Assembly: GCA_021234155.1 (NCBI GenBank)
Contig: JAJEKV010000058.1
Span: 1,481,060 to 1,545,059 of the forward strand
Length of the DNA stretch: 64,000 nucleotides
Source: Isoetes taiwanensis
Lineage: Eukaryota; Streptophyta; Lycopodiopsida; Isoetales; Isoetaceae
Direction of reading: 5' to 3'
The position numbers were made by a program, and so were the translations under genes. This document shows positions 22,380 to 35,749 of this stretch, piece after piece. The notes below the pieces were generated by a model. That model searched no databases, was not told the DNA's origin, and was given only the letters and a program-made list of their open reading frames with translations. The first letter of the stretch is position 1, and the number at the start of each line of letters is the position of its first letter.

Positions 22380-23347
22380 TAGGTGTCACTGTCTATAAAA
22401 AGATCACTCCTATTAAAAAACAAAAGGTCCATCGACTTGATTGACATAGATATTTCATACAACGGTTTGGCTCATAAAAAGACTTCTTTTACTGATTAAT
22501 ACTTTTAAGAAATTTGTAGAATACATTTGCAAACCTTATGGATGTTGTACCTTCTTTATAAGGTAAACCCTATGGGGTTTTAGGGTTATCAAGTAAGTCT
22601 AGTGCGTTACCTTGTCAGTTTATATTAGGTTTATATTAGCGGGGTTACACATGAGTTACAAGCTCTTGGTTTTACATCTTGCTCACTTATTGTTAATGGA
22701 CCTTGGCTTTTTCTAGAGTGCGACCACTTAACAAAAGCATTCGAAGAATGACAACAAGAACATGAGACATGAGCCAACAAGTTAGTAGTATAGGATGTCG
22801 ACCACTTTGCATTTGCCCCTATGCATTGGAATGCCATGTTAAATCATTATTATGTTATGCTTGCTATATAGGAAAGACAAAACTCATGAAGGTTTTGTTT
22901 GGGCCCATCGGTAAAGAAAGGCGCCACAAAATTTGAACTCCAAAGAACGTCTTTGCATCGATGGACGCTTCAGATTCACTAATGGGACATATCACAGCCG
23001 TTGAAATCCAACCCCTTTTCGGCTTCCTCTATCTGCTCCTTTCTGTTTGGTGGGCTCCTGGGCTGATGTGCTGCGCAATTATAAGCGATAATCTAGCTGC
23101 ATTGCCCATCTTCGGCACGATTGCGGTTTTTTTCTACCATTTGTTCGAATTCGATCTGTTATTTTCTGTCTGTCTTTCGTATCTTTGGTTGATTTTTATT
23201 CATAGTAAAAGATATCCTTGCCCGCCTGCGCTATTAAGTCTTGTTTTGGACATGCCTAAAGGCCAAATCTTACTTTGGAAAGGAATGCTCCTTCAGAGAT
23301 GAAATCCTAGTTGCCCTCTTTGGCTTCGAGTTATTTCTTTGCGAAAT
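22380..23347. other. Upstream region of the TPR gene
   Basis: The 960 bases before the TPR start codon hold no convincing gene. A 113-codon hydrophobic frame at 22961-23302 lies directly upstream and is more likely promoter or 5' untranslated sequence (it includes the stretch ACAGCCGTTGAAATCCAACC). The sequence becomes more balanced in base composition from about 22930, which fits the start of a transcribed region. Confidence 0.35.
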
Positions 23348-24454
23348 ATGAACGCTTCGTCTAAAGCTGAGAATGCACATATAAAATTCAAGGAAGGTGC
23401 ATTTGAAGAAGCACTTGGGCTTTATTCTGAAGCCCTGAATCTGACCAGTCTCTTGCCTCAACACCGGATTGCACTTCACAGCAATAGGGCAGCGTGCTAT
23501 CTCAAGCTCCAAAGATTCAAGGAGGTGCGTTTCTGTTTCTTTGTAAAGTCAAGTCTTCATGTATACCTAATTCGTGGTTAATTGTTTGTTCAAAATATAA
23601 GATCTTTGTATTTTTTCATAGAAATAACATTTATGTTACATGCAACTCTATTTGTATCTTCTCTACTGGATACATGCTTAGGGAAATTTCTTATAGTACT
23701 GAATTGTATTCCAGGGGCACTATAATATGCTTATTCAATGCATGTGATATTGCTTAGTTTGTTCAGGGTCTTCAGTGGTGCATTTCATGATGATACTGCT
23801 TCTAACACATGCGCTTCTCCATTTTGTATGCAGGCTGTTCAAGAATGCAGCTGTGTTCTAGCATTTGATTGCAATCATACAGGAGCACTAATGTTACGGG
23901 CACAAACATTAGTTGCTTTAAAGGAATACCACTGCGCTTTATTTGATGTCTGCAGGCTTATTGAAATTTCTCCATCTACAGAGATTTACAGGGGCCTTGA
24001 AGCTCGTCTAAAAACTCAATTGGTTAGTGAAAGTTATTCTTCAAACGTTTGTTAGTTAAATGTTATATCTACAATGCTGTTGTGGTTAGGTGCATAGGTT
24101 ATAGATTTAACATATATGATGCTGTTTAACTTGCAGGCACTGGCTCCAATTCCTGAGGGAGAAGAAGAAGAATTGTGCATAGAGAAAGAAAACCATAAAT
24201 CCCCACCAGAATCTCCATCCTTGCAATTCTTAGAAAGATCGTCACCAACCACTGTTTTGCCAGAGGAAGAAATCTGTCCTAAACCAAAAGGATGGGAACA
24301 AGTACCAAAACCAAAAGGCCATACAAAAGTTGACTATTCCCGTTGGAGCAATATCGGAGATGATTTAAGTGATGATGATGAAGATGATGAGGATTCCAAG
24401 CCACAATACAGATACCGATTGCGTACAGTAGGGCTAAGAGCTGTTAGATCATGA
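23348..24454 (+). CDS. TPR co-chaperone-like protein, 3 exons
   Basis: Exons 23348-23524, 23834-24022 and 24137-24454 join in phase 0 throughout (177 + 189 + 318 nt) to give 227 residues. Residues 1-115 form TPR helices: NAHIKFKEGAFEEALGLYSE and HSNRAACYLKLQRFKEAVQE, then a third repeat (ALMLRAQTLVALKEYHCAL). The Asn and Arg of HSNRAACYLK match the carboxylate-clamp pattern of TPR domains that grip the C-terminal EEVD of HSP70 or HSP90. The C-terminal half is acidic and proline-rich. It carries GHTKVDYSRWSNIGDDL, then SDDDEDDED and a basic end (YRYRLRTVGLRAVRS). The VDYS.W....SDDE arrangement recalls the N-terminus of the HSP90 co-chaperone Cdc37, where the serine is phosphorylated by CK2. 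A cytosolic chaperone-adaptor role is inferred from this. Splice sites are canonical (GAG/gtgcgt, tgcag/GCT; TTG/gttagt, ttgcag/GCA). Confidence 0.88.
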
Positions 24455-25920
24455 GATTTGGTGCCATTATTATTTTCTTAGATAATATTTGTTGCCTTCA
24501 CTCTTGAAGCTTTAGTGGGTTGCTGTCTCTATTGATCAGACTGCAGAGACCAGAATCTTGGAAGTTGTCACTCAAAGGGCAAACAGAGAGAAAAATCTTT
24601 GTTACCTTAATTCTAAGGCAGAGGACGTGAAGGTTGCCATATATGCTGGCTGTCCTTTTCTATATTTGAAAAGGCAAATAAATATTAATTTTCTTGCTTT
24701 GCCAGGGAATTCAGGAGACATCAGGAACATAGGTTCTTATCGCAGATGAGGTGATGTCTCAATTTGTGGTAGAATATATTTCAATTTCTATGGGAAACTT
24801 GAGATAGAAAAGACATAAAAATGTGCCTGAGGTGTCAATCAAGCATGCATGATGAGCAGCTCTGAGCTCACATAAAGCTGTTAAGTAAAATTTTCTTGGA
24901 TGTTGCTGAAACAATGCTAATAGAGTCAGTTGACAGTACTAAAATGCAAAACAAGGCTGAAGAATGTAATAACATCACTATTCTACTTTGTTTAATAGAA
25001 AAAAGAAATCAGATAATAGTATGCGTTCAACAAGTGGATTGACAGGAGTTGCTTGGTTAAATAGTAGCCATTGTTGTTTGTAAGAGAAAAAGGAAGAGAG
25101 AATTTTATGTTTGGGATGCCAATTATTGGTCATTGCACATTGCTTTAGAAAATCCTTTCTATTTCGCTTTCCTCCCTTCCTACCTGGAACTAGGAACTGG
25201 AAGAATGGTGAGTTTCTAGATTTGAATGAGGGCAATATGCTTGCCACATCTATGATGTTAAACATGATCCTTCTTCAAGAACATATGCTTTCAGATTTTG
25301 AAGTAGAATCCATGGATGGGTAGTAGCAATTACTCCTCAGGGACTAAAGGGATTTGTGTCTTGTCAAAATCTCAATATGTTAGCATAAGGTACATGGCAG
25401 GTATCTTAATATATTGGTGTAGGGTAGATGGCAGGTAGCTTTGAGGAGAAAGCTTGGAGGCTTCTCAATATATACGCCTCTACTAAACCTATAAAAAGAG
25501 TAGTAATTTGGAAAGAAACTACGAGATGAGTTCCTCAACAAGCTGATGGGATTGAAAGTTTGATACTTGGTGATTGGGGGAACTTGTCGAAGGATGAGGG
25601 CACTGTTTAAAGCTCTCTAATAAAGGACAATGGGTTAGTTCTGACATGACCACCTAGTGTTTATAGCAAATTAGCCTTCTCACATATCCCTAAGAGGCTA
25701 GTTTTGTAAAACATCCTAGCTACTACAAGGAATGGGGATGTTCCTTTAAAACTGGCAAAAGCTTTTTGCAAACCTTTCAACCTATCCCCTCTTTCTAATG
25801 ACGACGATAAATGAAGAAAATTTAGGGTAAAAGCAGAGCTTCGTAGCGTAGTTGAAAGGGGTGAAGAGGAAGTTTGTAACTTGTTTAGGATAGTCAAGAA
25901 AGATCTCTTGTTGATCTTCA
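24455..25920. other. 3' flank of the TPR gene and intergenic DNA
   Basis: No gene recognised. There is a small duplication around 25390-25440 (TAGCATAAGGTACATGGCAGG and a variant). Frames at 24978-25323 on both strands have a faint retroelement look but no diagnostic motif. Confidence 0.4.
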
Positions 25921-26610
25921 TAACATAGCACGATGGAGGAAGAGCTTGAAGGTAGAGCCAAGGCTATTAAGGAAGAGAAAACTAGGGGTTTTGTACTTCG
26001 ATCCGAGATCAAATGCTTTGCTCGGCTTGATCACGAGAATTTTAAGGGTTTCTTTTAGAGATGCTGGAGCTAGGCTAGCTAAGAATTAGCCAAGAATAGC
26101 ATCCTGTAAGAACGATAAACATAATTTGATCAACAAGAGAAATGCTTGTATGTTAGAGGCAGCCTTGAGATTCAATCGAAAGAAGACTGGCTTCTTTCAT
26201 ATATCAGCTCAAACGTCCTTTTGGCTGAGCAAAGTTGACTAGAGAGATATATAAGCGTGGGCAAGTCTCTTTTATTACATGATCTAGAAGTGGATTCTCT
26301 ATTCGTTGGCCTATAGGAAGTGGGCCTAACATAGAATTTTGGGATTATCTTGGTTCTAACTTTACTAAAACGTGTAGGGGTGCTAGTCACCCCGTTGTTT
26401 GCATCCATCATTTGCAGTTGGATTAATTACTCTTGTCCCAACGATCCCTAGGCCCCTTCTCTGGTAAATGGCGACGTATTGCTCTCGCCAATATTTTTAT
26501 AAGGTTGTCATGAAGATGATCGCGAGTTGCTTAAGACCTATCCTCAGCAGGATCATTGGGAGGGAACAATTTGCTTTTATGCAGTCAGGTATATCTTAGA
26601 TAATTACTTG
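25921..26610 (+). mobile_element. LINE (non-LTR retrotransposon) reverse-transcriptase remnant
   Basis: The 25933 frame reads MEEELEGRAKAIKEEKTRGF, then VLRSEIKCFARLDHENFKGFF, the usual LINE ORF2 segment just before the reverse transcriptase (..RSR.KW...GD.NTKFF). From about 26425 it continues GLITLVPTIPRPLL, then RIALANIF and, after a frameshift, KVVMKMIASCLRPILSRIIG and REQFAFMQSG. This corresponds to the conserved block (G.I.L+PK....+..WRPISL.N..YK+..K.+A.RL.P.+...I...Q.AF...R). Several stops and shifts show it is dead. The palm domain with its catalytic aspartates was not found, so this is a 5'/internal fragment. Confidence 0.72.
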
Positions 26611-29535
26611 GTAGTTAGGGTGATTTTCCACTAGAGTGGTGTCGTATATTTTAGTCATTTTCATTGGGCCACAAAAGCAATTGCGTTTGCAAATACGTTT
26701 TACAAATTTTTGGTTGGGAAAAAAAGATTTTAATCAAAAATAAGATTTTGATGAGTGCTTCTTTTTATCAAACCTTTGTATGTAATATCTAAGTCACTAG
26801 AAATAAATAAAGAAGAGATGCACTAGAAAGAAAATGTCAAAATTACTTCCACGCTCATAACTTAAGATACAGAGGTCGGATTCAGATGATCTTGGGCTCA
26901 TTGGAGAGTTTATATAGAAAAGCTTTGTATTGGCATATTATTTGATCCAGATCTATCAAGATAGATACCTGCTTTTTGTACTTTTCAATCCAGATACCTT
27001 TTTATAAAGTGCAGATTTGATAGTAATATGCTTTTTATCATAACTTTTGAATCCAGACTCCATTTTGTGTTTGCTTTATTGCTTTAGAAAGCTCTCTGGG
27101 ATCTTTCGATGATCTATGATATGCTCATATTTGGTTAAGTTTTCTGGGTCAAAACAACAATTTTTTGGGCGAATTTGGTAGGGTTTCACACCTGATTAAA
27201 ACGTGATTGACACAATAACAAATTATACTCTTTGTCCAGCTGATCATTCCAGATGGTCATGTCTTTTGTCATGTATCATTGTAGTGTAGTAAGCTTTTAT
27301 GAAGATATTGAAGAGATGATATCGTGGCCATGTTTTGTATTGGAAAAAAAAATGAATTTTTTCGTTTTCGTGCATTATGGAATTTGTGCTATATTTGATG
27401 GTTTATATGTTATTCATGAACTTGCCAATATTTTTTGATTTTTTTTTTTCTTTTCCAAATAAAAAAAACATCATCTCCCATAACACACCAAAAACAAGGA
27501 CAAAAAGAAATGGCTTCCTACTATTAAAAAGATGTCCTATTTAGGTTTGGGTAGGTTCGATTCCTCCTTTTAAGGGGAATAGAGTCTTATTTATACCTAG
27601 GGATTTCCCTTGGTATAAAATAAGATAGTGTCACATATGTTAATTATATCATTAAAATAAAACATGTCTTATTTTTTTATGTCTCCACTAGCATTTTGTT
27701 GGTGTCTTATTTTATGACACTTTATATTGGAAAAATAACTTCAATTCTATGTGTCTTATTTTTTGGTTTGGAGTCATAAATGATGTCGTATCTCAATGTA
27801 ACAGTCGTATTTTATTATTATAATAGAAAATCACCCTTAGAGAAGGGATATACTCGTGCCGTCCTCAAAACACAATTGTATTTTTGACAAGATTGAATTT
27901 AAGAAAGCTCTTGTTGAAAGTTGAATCTCAAAAAACAATAGATTATAGATGTGATAAATAGAGAAATGCATTTTCCATTAGGGTTGCAAAAAGTAAGAAT
28001 CTCGAAGAAATTCCTATATGTGGACTGGAATCTGTCTTCTTTGGAGTGCGAGACCCGATTCTTGATTATGGTTTGTTGGGCGCAAGTGTCACTCTTGGCA
28101 ATGGTGATAATATTGACTAGCTAATATTGAACTCATCCCCACAGGTATGTGACATGAGGATGAACAAACTTAGCTGCTTGTGAAAAATGTGTTTGAAGTG
28201 ATAAGAACTGAGATTGATGTGGATGGCATTATCCACAAGATTGTCACATTGGAATGGATTCAATGTCTATATATGACTACATATGGTGAAACAAAATTAT
28301 TATATTTGTAGATGGTGATTGGTATGTGGACGCATAATCGTGTCTGGAATGATATACGTGTGAACCCGGGTGAGGGACTGATCATCCCTGGATCATTATT
28401 AACTGATGCAGTTTTGTTGCTTGTGATGTCCTCCAGCTCCAGATTACTTCGGTTAAGGTAACAGTTGCCCACGTAGTCCGTCCCTGGACTAACCTCACTT
28501 TTACTTTATTTTTTCCCTACAAATGGAGGGAGATCTGAGATGGCAGTTGACTAGGATAGTTAGGTGAACGTAGATGAGCTTTGGAGTTATTGACATTCTG
28601 TTTTTCAAAGATATAGTTATGGATGTGCATATGATGTATATGAGATCTTATGTAGTTTCTTTAGTGACTACTCTTATTGAGACTCGAATCATATTATTTT
28701 AACTTCATGAGATGAGGATTGTCAAATCTTCACCATTCCTTAGTAACATCATTATTTATTTATTTATTTTATTATCCATAATTGAGTGATATTTATTTTA
28801 TATTTATGATTCAAGTGTTACGCGCTAGGAGCATTTCAAAACATACTTTTCGAGGTCAACATGTGGAACTTGATTCCCAACTCTTCCTACAAGTTCTATT
28901 ACTTGATCCGGTCTATTGAGATCATGGCTATGATACCATTCAGACACTCCTGACATCTATATGATGCTTAGGTCTTATAAATATTGAATTGAATTGAAAT
29001 ATTTTAACGTCATCAAGGACTCCTGAATCTCTATGATTAGACGGTTACATGATGCGAGCACTGCTTCAAACACCAGAGTTTTACATTGTTCTATTTTGCG
29101 GGTGACTGGTAAGACAGTCTCAGATTCAAGGAGGTGATAAAAAAACCTATCCCTCATAGTGTGAGTGGAAAACATCACCCTGCTCTCCTCCGTTCACCTG
29201 GTATGTATCCACCTTATGACGCCACCATCATAGCAGACTGTTATTCCCCTTCCCAACAATATACCATTGTCGAGGACCCTCCATCTAACCGCTTATATGG
29301 TCAAGTGCTCAAGCGAAAGACATGAAAGCGTCATTTGTCCATTCCTTGTGGGAAAACTTATACTTCACAAGCATATAAAAAAAAAAGGGGGAAAAAAGAA
29401 AAAACTTCACAAGCCTATGTTAGCAGATGGCCGTAAAGACACATATACAAGTCTACCACCTAAAGGGTATCCATCCATAATCATTGTCAACAACATGAAA
29501 CATATATAATACATCTCATAGGGAGAGTGTTACCC
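26611..29535. other. Intergenic AT-rich DNA with a dispersed repeat at 27030-27195
   Basis: No gene recognised. 27030-27195 (TTATCATAACTTTTGA, GAAAGCTCTCT, TTTGGTTAAGTT) matches the reverse complement of 32735-32905 at moderate identity. 27460-27840 is rich in GTGTCTTATTTT variants. Confidence 0.5.
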
Positions 29536-29539
29536 CTGG

Positions 29540-30135
29540 TTCAGACCATGGAATAATTTAAGGGCTAAACTTAGCTATTTGGCGATTTTTAGCACATTTT
29601 CAAAAAGAATTGGCTAAAGTAAATGAAAAAAATGTGGAAAAAATTAATAATTTTAGCTTAACTTTTTTCGGGACTGCACCAATCCTAGAGCTCTTTAGCC
29701 AAACGCTAGAAAATAAAAGAGTCAAATTTTGTATTGTTTAGCTAAACCACAGAAACTTTTAGAATGAATTTTGGGCTAATTTATCTAACAACATTCTAGT
29801 TTATATGAAATATATGATTGATAGTTTAGTTTCTAGCATTATAAAGTAATTTGAGGCCTAGACTTGCTAATTAGCATTATTTTAGAATGTTTTCACAAAG
29901 AAAATGACTAAAATAAGTGGAAACAATTGAAACAAAGTATAGTAATTTGGCTTAATATTTTTTGTTGGCCACACCAGAGAAATTTTTGGGTCAATATTTG
30001 GGTAAATGCTAGAAAGTATAAGAGGAAAAATGTGTAGAGTTTAGCTAAACCACAGAAAATTTTGGGATTAATATCGAGCAAGTTTAGCTAAAGTCATTAT
30101 GGCTAATAAGAAATATGCGATTAGTAATTTATTCC
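29540..30135. repeat. Diverged tandem duplication, about 300-bp unit
   Basis: Units 29540-29845 and 29847-30135 share the same order of motifs: GCTA.TT.GC.ATTTTTAG, TTTTCA.AAAGAA, GAAA(T/A)AA(A), CACC...GAG, GTTTAGCTAAACCACAGAAA, ATTTTGGG.TAAT and a YATGCGATT-like end. Both are bordered by CCCTGGTTCAGAC (about 29535 and 30133). No coding content. Confidence 0.7.
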
Positions 30136-31563
30136 CTGGTTCAGACTCAATTCAGATCGATTGATGATCAAGGCCTCAAGATATCCACAAATCCTGGGAA
30201 TGGTGTTGACTGGCATAGAACATGGCTAGGTTTGTCCAATTCATATGCCCTTCCTATGCACACTTTACAAATAGGTTGACTAGTGATGGGTCATGAGTGT
30301 AGCCTTCCCGAGACATGATCCCAAGGAATCACTTCGGGATCACATTTCACCTCGTCCGATAAGGCAGGAACGAGAACATGTTCCATCTAGGCAATACAAA
30401 GGAACTCTTGGGTGAACTAGAAGATCGTGACACATCACATCATTACCCAACTTAAAACTTCACTGGGTGGCACATCATTGAGGAGGTGTCAGATCTATAC
30501 TGTACCTTCTCGAAGTGGTAGACTATTAGAATTAGTTCGCTATATGACTCCAACAAACCAAGGTCTCGACCATATTTCCGATGCCCCCCCTTTGCAGTAG
30601 TGCAACTTGGATTTGACATAATCCTATTTCAAATCTGGTCCATCATGTGCTTATGCTGACTGGGATTTAAATTAAACTTGTTGGTGGATGCCCTCTCTTA
30701 GCTAGTCCATTTTGGATATACAATATAATATCCTCCAAGGATATGTTATTCGACAATTGTACTCTATTTATACTCTATTTTTCAAAACTTGCTCATATAG
30801 AATCTGGAAGAGATATTAGATGCAACAGCCACCATGACGAATCAGATGTTTTATAACTAACAGGACCATTGGCTATCTAGAGAACAAATATTGTTGCGAT
30901 ATGTACACTTTTTTCTCGTGGTTGAGAACTAATGATGTGGATATCAACAACACTTATGTGTTTGGATCATATATGAACATAAGATACTGGTTCACTAGCA
31001 TAGGATTTACTCCAGCTTCTAAGGTGCTTAAGCTCTCCACGGACACAAAATACTACAGTTCCACATTGCATAAACCCTGGTTGCGTGACTCATTAAGTGA
31101 ACAATAGTAATTTTAGATTTCCACCCATGGCGAAAATACGGATGTTCAAAAATCCCACCCGTCCATTAAAAATTTAAAATTTCCTTACATGAGCTAGGGT
31201 GATAGTGTGGCTTCCATTTTCCTTTGATCGCACCCATTTATGTCGATTACTGGAACGTCTATTATGCCAAGCACTACTAGAGCCTCGACATATGTCTGGT
31301 ATGTTATGCTTCATATTCCCTATCATATTCAATTGGTTTTGCACATTATCTTCGACTTTTTGTTATCTTGAATCTGATCACCAAACTAGCATCTTGTTCT
31401 ATTAGGGGATACTAATATGGTTTTGCATTCGTCATAGTCAGAAGAAGTTTTTGTTCTAGTGATACAGTTTGGAAATTGTCCTTAACAAGCATGGTTAAGG
31501 GGGCTCTTACCACTAGCAGGACAACTTAGGTATGCTACATTTTCTTGCAATCATAATCTCTTG
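30136..31563. other. Intergenic, no gene recognised
   Basis: Short frames only (up to 68 codons). Nothing could be assigned to a known family. Confidence 0.4.
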
Positions 31564-32468
31564 AACTTTTACTTATGTTCTATTTGTTTTATTGTGATGA
31601 AATTCAAAAGTTACAGGTGATGAAAGCCTCAAATGAATTCTAGTTTTTTTCTGGTTTGAATTCTAAAATTTTTGTCTCAACTTGGAGGGGGCCTGATGTC
31701 CTTAAGGCCCGGTGGGCCAAATTTTTTTTTTTGCAACACAAACCATTAACATCCAACATATAAAAATTAAACCCCCCAACACATAACAACCATTGACATT
31801 AACAACCAACACATAACTACCATTGACATTAATTAACACAACCATTGGGTCCAACACATTTAAATTAAAATCCCCCTTAAACCCCCTTTGGTTTGGGTGC
31901 ATATTCACCTGGGTGACTCCGCAACGAGAGCTGTTGTTGGATAGGCATATTCACCCCTTATTCCTTAATCTACACCGCATTAAAAGTTCCTCGTTTGTAG
32001 GGTATGCAAGTACAAAATTTGCTATCTTTGTATAACAAGATTCGCAAAATACTATAAGATTTCAAGCAGAATACTATATAGTGTTGATTTCATACGTGCA
32101 AAATACAATTATGAGGGCTCTCGCTGCCCTACGTCACCCCCCGTGTGAATATGCACCCAAACCAAAGGGGGTTTAAGGGGGATTTTAATTTAAATGTGTT
32201 GGACCCAATGGTTGTGTTAATTAATGTCAATGGTAGTTATGTGTTGGTTGTTAATGTCAATGGTTGTTATGTGTTGGGGGGTTTAATTTTTATATGTTGG
32301 ATGTTAATGGTTTGTGTTGCTAAGGACATCATGACCCCGCCCCCCCTCCCGGGGAGACAAAAATTTTAGAATTCAAACCGAAAAAAACTAGAATTCATTT
32401 GAGGCTTTCATCACCGTAACTTTTTTGAATTTCATCACAATAAAACAAATAGAACATAAGTAAAAGTT
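31564..32468. mobile_element. Long inverted repeat (foldback/MITE-like), arms about 350 bp
   Basis: Arms 31564-31931 and 32117-32468 are reverse complements with very few differences; a 59-residue shadow translation (MNMHPNQRGFKGDFNLNVLD and onward) is identical on opposite strands of the two arms. The loop is 185 bp. The left arm has an extra segment of about 28 bp (GGCCCGGTGGGCCAAATTTT region, 31705-31734) absent from the right arm. Inside each arm is a short tandem repeat (CATTGACATTAA..AACACATAAC). High arm identity suggests recent formation or gene conversion. If transcribed, it would fold into a long double-stranded RNA. Confidence 0.9.
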
Positions 32469-32734
32469 ACCATAAAGATAGAAGCATTGATCCCATTATT
32501 CTAAACTCATAAAGTTTGCAACACCCATACATAAACATTTTTTCAACCTGAATTTAACAAACAACCTTTGGCCTCCATGGATTCTTGTGGTGAGAAACCA
32601 AAGTGGAAACTTTTCGCTTGTTAGCACAAGGATCTAGAAGCCTCAAAATCTAAAAATGCATGGTAATTTTTTAAGGCTTCATTCTGAATGAGCCATAAAA
32701 CAATATCCAATAGCGCAATCTCAGATTAATCGGT

Positions 32735-32905
32735 GGTAGGATGTAAAAGCCTACCAAACCCGGCCGGAAAATTGCTGTTTTAGCATAGATAACTTAACCA
32801 AACATATCCATATCATACACTATCAAAAAAGATCTCTAGAGAGAGCTTTCCAACGCAATAAAAATCATCTCAAACAGAGCTCGATCAAAAGTTATGATAA
32901 GAAAT
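32735..32905 (-). repeat. Inverted copy of the 27030-27195 dispersed repeat
   Basis: The reverse complement begins CTTATCATAACTTTTGATCG and includes TTGGAAAGCTCTCT and TTTGGTTAAGTTATC, in the same order as 27036-27180. Confidence 0.65.
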
Positions 32906-32937
32906 GTGTTGTCCCGAAACCGCACTACATGCGCCCT

Positions 32938-33123
32938 TCATGTGCCCATTATGCACCACACACACAAAAAGGGCTTTTGTTGTGAGCCATTGGTTGTTGA
33001 CCATTATGCACCACACACACAAAAAAGAGCTTTTGTTGTGAGCCATTGGTTGTTGACCATTACGCACCACACGCACAAAAAAAAAAGGGCTTTTGTTGTG
33101 AGCCATTGTTTGTTGACCATTGG
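32938..33123. repeat. Three copies of a 55-56-bp tandem repeat
   Basis: The unit contains ATGCACCACACACACAAAAA, GGGCTTTTGTTGTGAGCCAT and TGGTTGTTGACCATT. Copies begin near 32951, 33006 and 33062, differing mainly in A-run length. Confidence 0.92.
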
Positions 33124-33888
33124 AAAAAAAAAGGCTAAAATCAATGGCTCAGAAATGATGCACTCTAGATGTACGCATTAGTACATCCATTTGAATACAT
33201 CACGAAATCATAGGAAAACCTTAGTGAAAAGCGTACAAAAACACAAAGAAAACCCCCTGTTATTATGCTACATATTCACGTGTTTCCACATGGCTTGGAT
33301 TGATGTCTGGGTAATGAACAAATGGCAATACATTGGGCTTTCTTCGGACTTTTCACGGATTGTTCCAAGCCGTGGTTCAATTTAGAGGTCATGTGCGCCC
33401 TTTTTGGCATAATAAAATTTGGCGACCGTCAAATTTGCTGTTTCGAATAATGTAAGGAAAAAAATTGGGTGACCATATTATCTGTTATCATGAGTAGCCC
33501 ATAAAAACAAATAGGGCAACCGCCAACTGTAGGATCTTAAGAACACTTTGCTCACGAGATAATCCAAAATTGAAATGTTGATTTGCCACATAAAGGTATT
33601 GACCTTTGTAGTTTTCTGTGATTTTAGCGAAGGTATACCAAATATGAATATCGTTTTTACATGATGTTGTGTCTAATATATTTTTTTGACAGCCAGTAAT
33701 TAGTTATTGGGCAATGGAGGCTCCGGTGCAATTTACTCCAAACTAAAGTAGATGCGGTCCATAATAGTTAGAAATGCTTTTCTAGCCAAACAAGCCAGTT
33801 GTCCAAAGAGCAATTTAACATCGCATCAATGGCCGATAATGCTGACCATCGTGAAGCACATCATGAATAGAATGTCAAGTTGGGCCCC
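33124..33888. other. Intergenic, no gene recognised
   Basis: Short frames only. No repeat or RNA signature was recognised in this stretch. Confidence 0.35.
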
Positions 33889-34485
<597 letters not shown>

Positions 34486-35279
34486 AAAGAAGGTAAAGTT
34501 TAACACCCTCCACAACCATTACATATTAACCATTACGATTAACCGAAACAAATGCTCGTGTGTGAAATGACTGGTTCGTGGGACAGTAGGAGGTACGGAT
34601 CCAAAATTAAATTCGCATAAATCTAATAAAAAAGTGCGAGAATCAATATGGAAATACATCATGGAAAGATGGAGATGGACATCCTTGTTTTGTCACATAA
34701 TCACATACCTCTGGCATGACTTGCCATTCTCACATCCTCTTCATAATGGATAGGTAAGATGGAAGTGTATAAATATTAGATATTGCTTCAAGAGCCTCAA
34801 CCTTAGGTGTGCCAGCCATCTACCACCTCAGGTCTTCAAAAGTAGCAAGCTCTATAACTGAGCATGGCAAGCCGCATCAGATGGTTCAACTACTAGGTGG
34901 GCATAGGTTGAAAAGAGGAGGCTTGGAAGTAGGAATAGAATATGGAGGACTTTGTAGCCGCAGGTGGCGCCATAGTTGCAACCTTGCCCAAGTTTTGACT
35001 CTAGGAGATATGAAGGTGTTCCCTGCCCTCTGCATTTGGGTTTCTCCTCCACAAGCCGGAGCAATTTTTTGTTAAGAAAAGAATGGGCCATGAATAAAGG
35101 TCCGACTATGAAACCCTAAAACAATTTAATTGACATCAACATGGATCTAAAACTTTGGGAGACCATGATCACAGCCTTGCATTTCTTAGTCAAATTCAAC
35201 GACTCAAAGAATGCACTCTTAAATACTACTTAATACACCTGGAAGAATACAACAACAAAATGTGTTAAGGATTCACATG
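34486..35279. other. Intergenic, no gene recognised
   Basis: Two overlapping frames at 34809-35091 on opposite strands have no recognisable family. No RNA gene seen. Confidence 0.35.
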
Positions 35280-35697
35280 TTTTTACCACTAATGTTACCC
35301 GTTGAATGAGTGATAATTGCTCTAGAGGAGCTTATGTACCCTAATATTTTAAATTAAGTTCGTCTTTTGTCGCACAATGTATTAAGACGAGGTGTTCTCG
35401 CGCTATGGGTTGCCCTCATGAATTGATAAAAATGAATAGAATGAATTTGAATCATAAAGCATTAGATCAGGAGAACATACTTCTTGCTTCCGCTGCTCCT
35501 GATTCTAGCAATTTGTCTTTGATCCTTTGAATTGTTGTTATGTCGTCTCATCTGTTTTGATTTCCCCTACGTCTTTAATGTTGGAATCTCCTGCATATAC
35601 AACATTCCTCCTTCTTAGCATGGACTTCCTTCAACCTGGTAGCTATACATTCACACAGCTAGTTCATACAGCTTGTCGGCCTGCTGGAAGAAACGCT
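35280..35697. repeat. Dispersed 410-bp repeat, copy 1 (copy 2 at 59235-59625)
   Basis: Long shared runs include ACTAATGTTACCC.TTGAATG, TTAAATTAAGTTCGTCTTTT, CATGGACTTCCTTCAACCT and CATACAGCTTGTCGGC, with short indels. No coding potential. Confidence 0.9.
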
Positions 35698-35749
35698 TAA
35701 AGTAAATTATGAATAAGAAAGGACGTAAATTATCAATAAGAAAGGAAGA

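Noticed and set aside
22961-23302. 113-codon hydrophobic frame directly upstream of the TPR gene
   Set aside because: Fits promoter or 5' untranslated sequence; no recognisable membrane-protein family.
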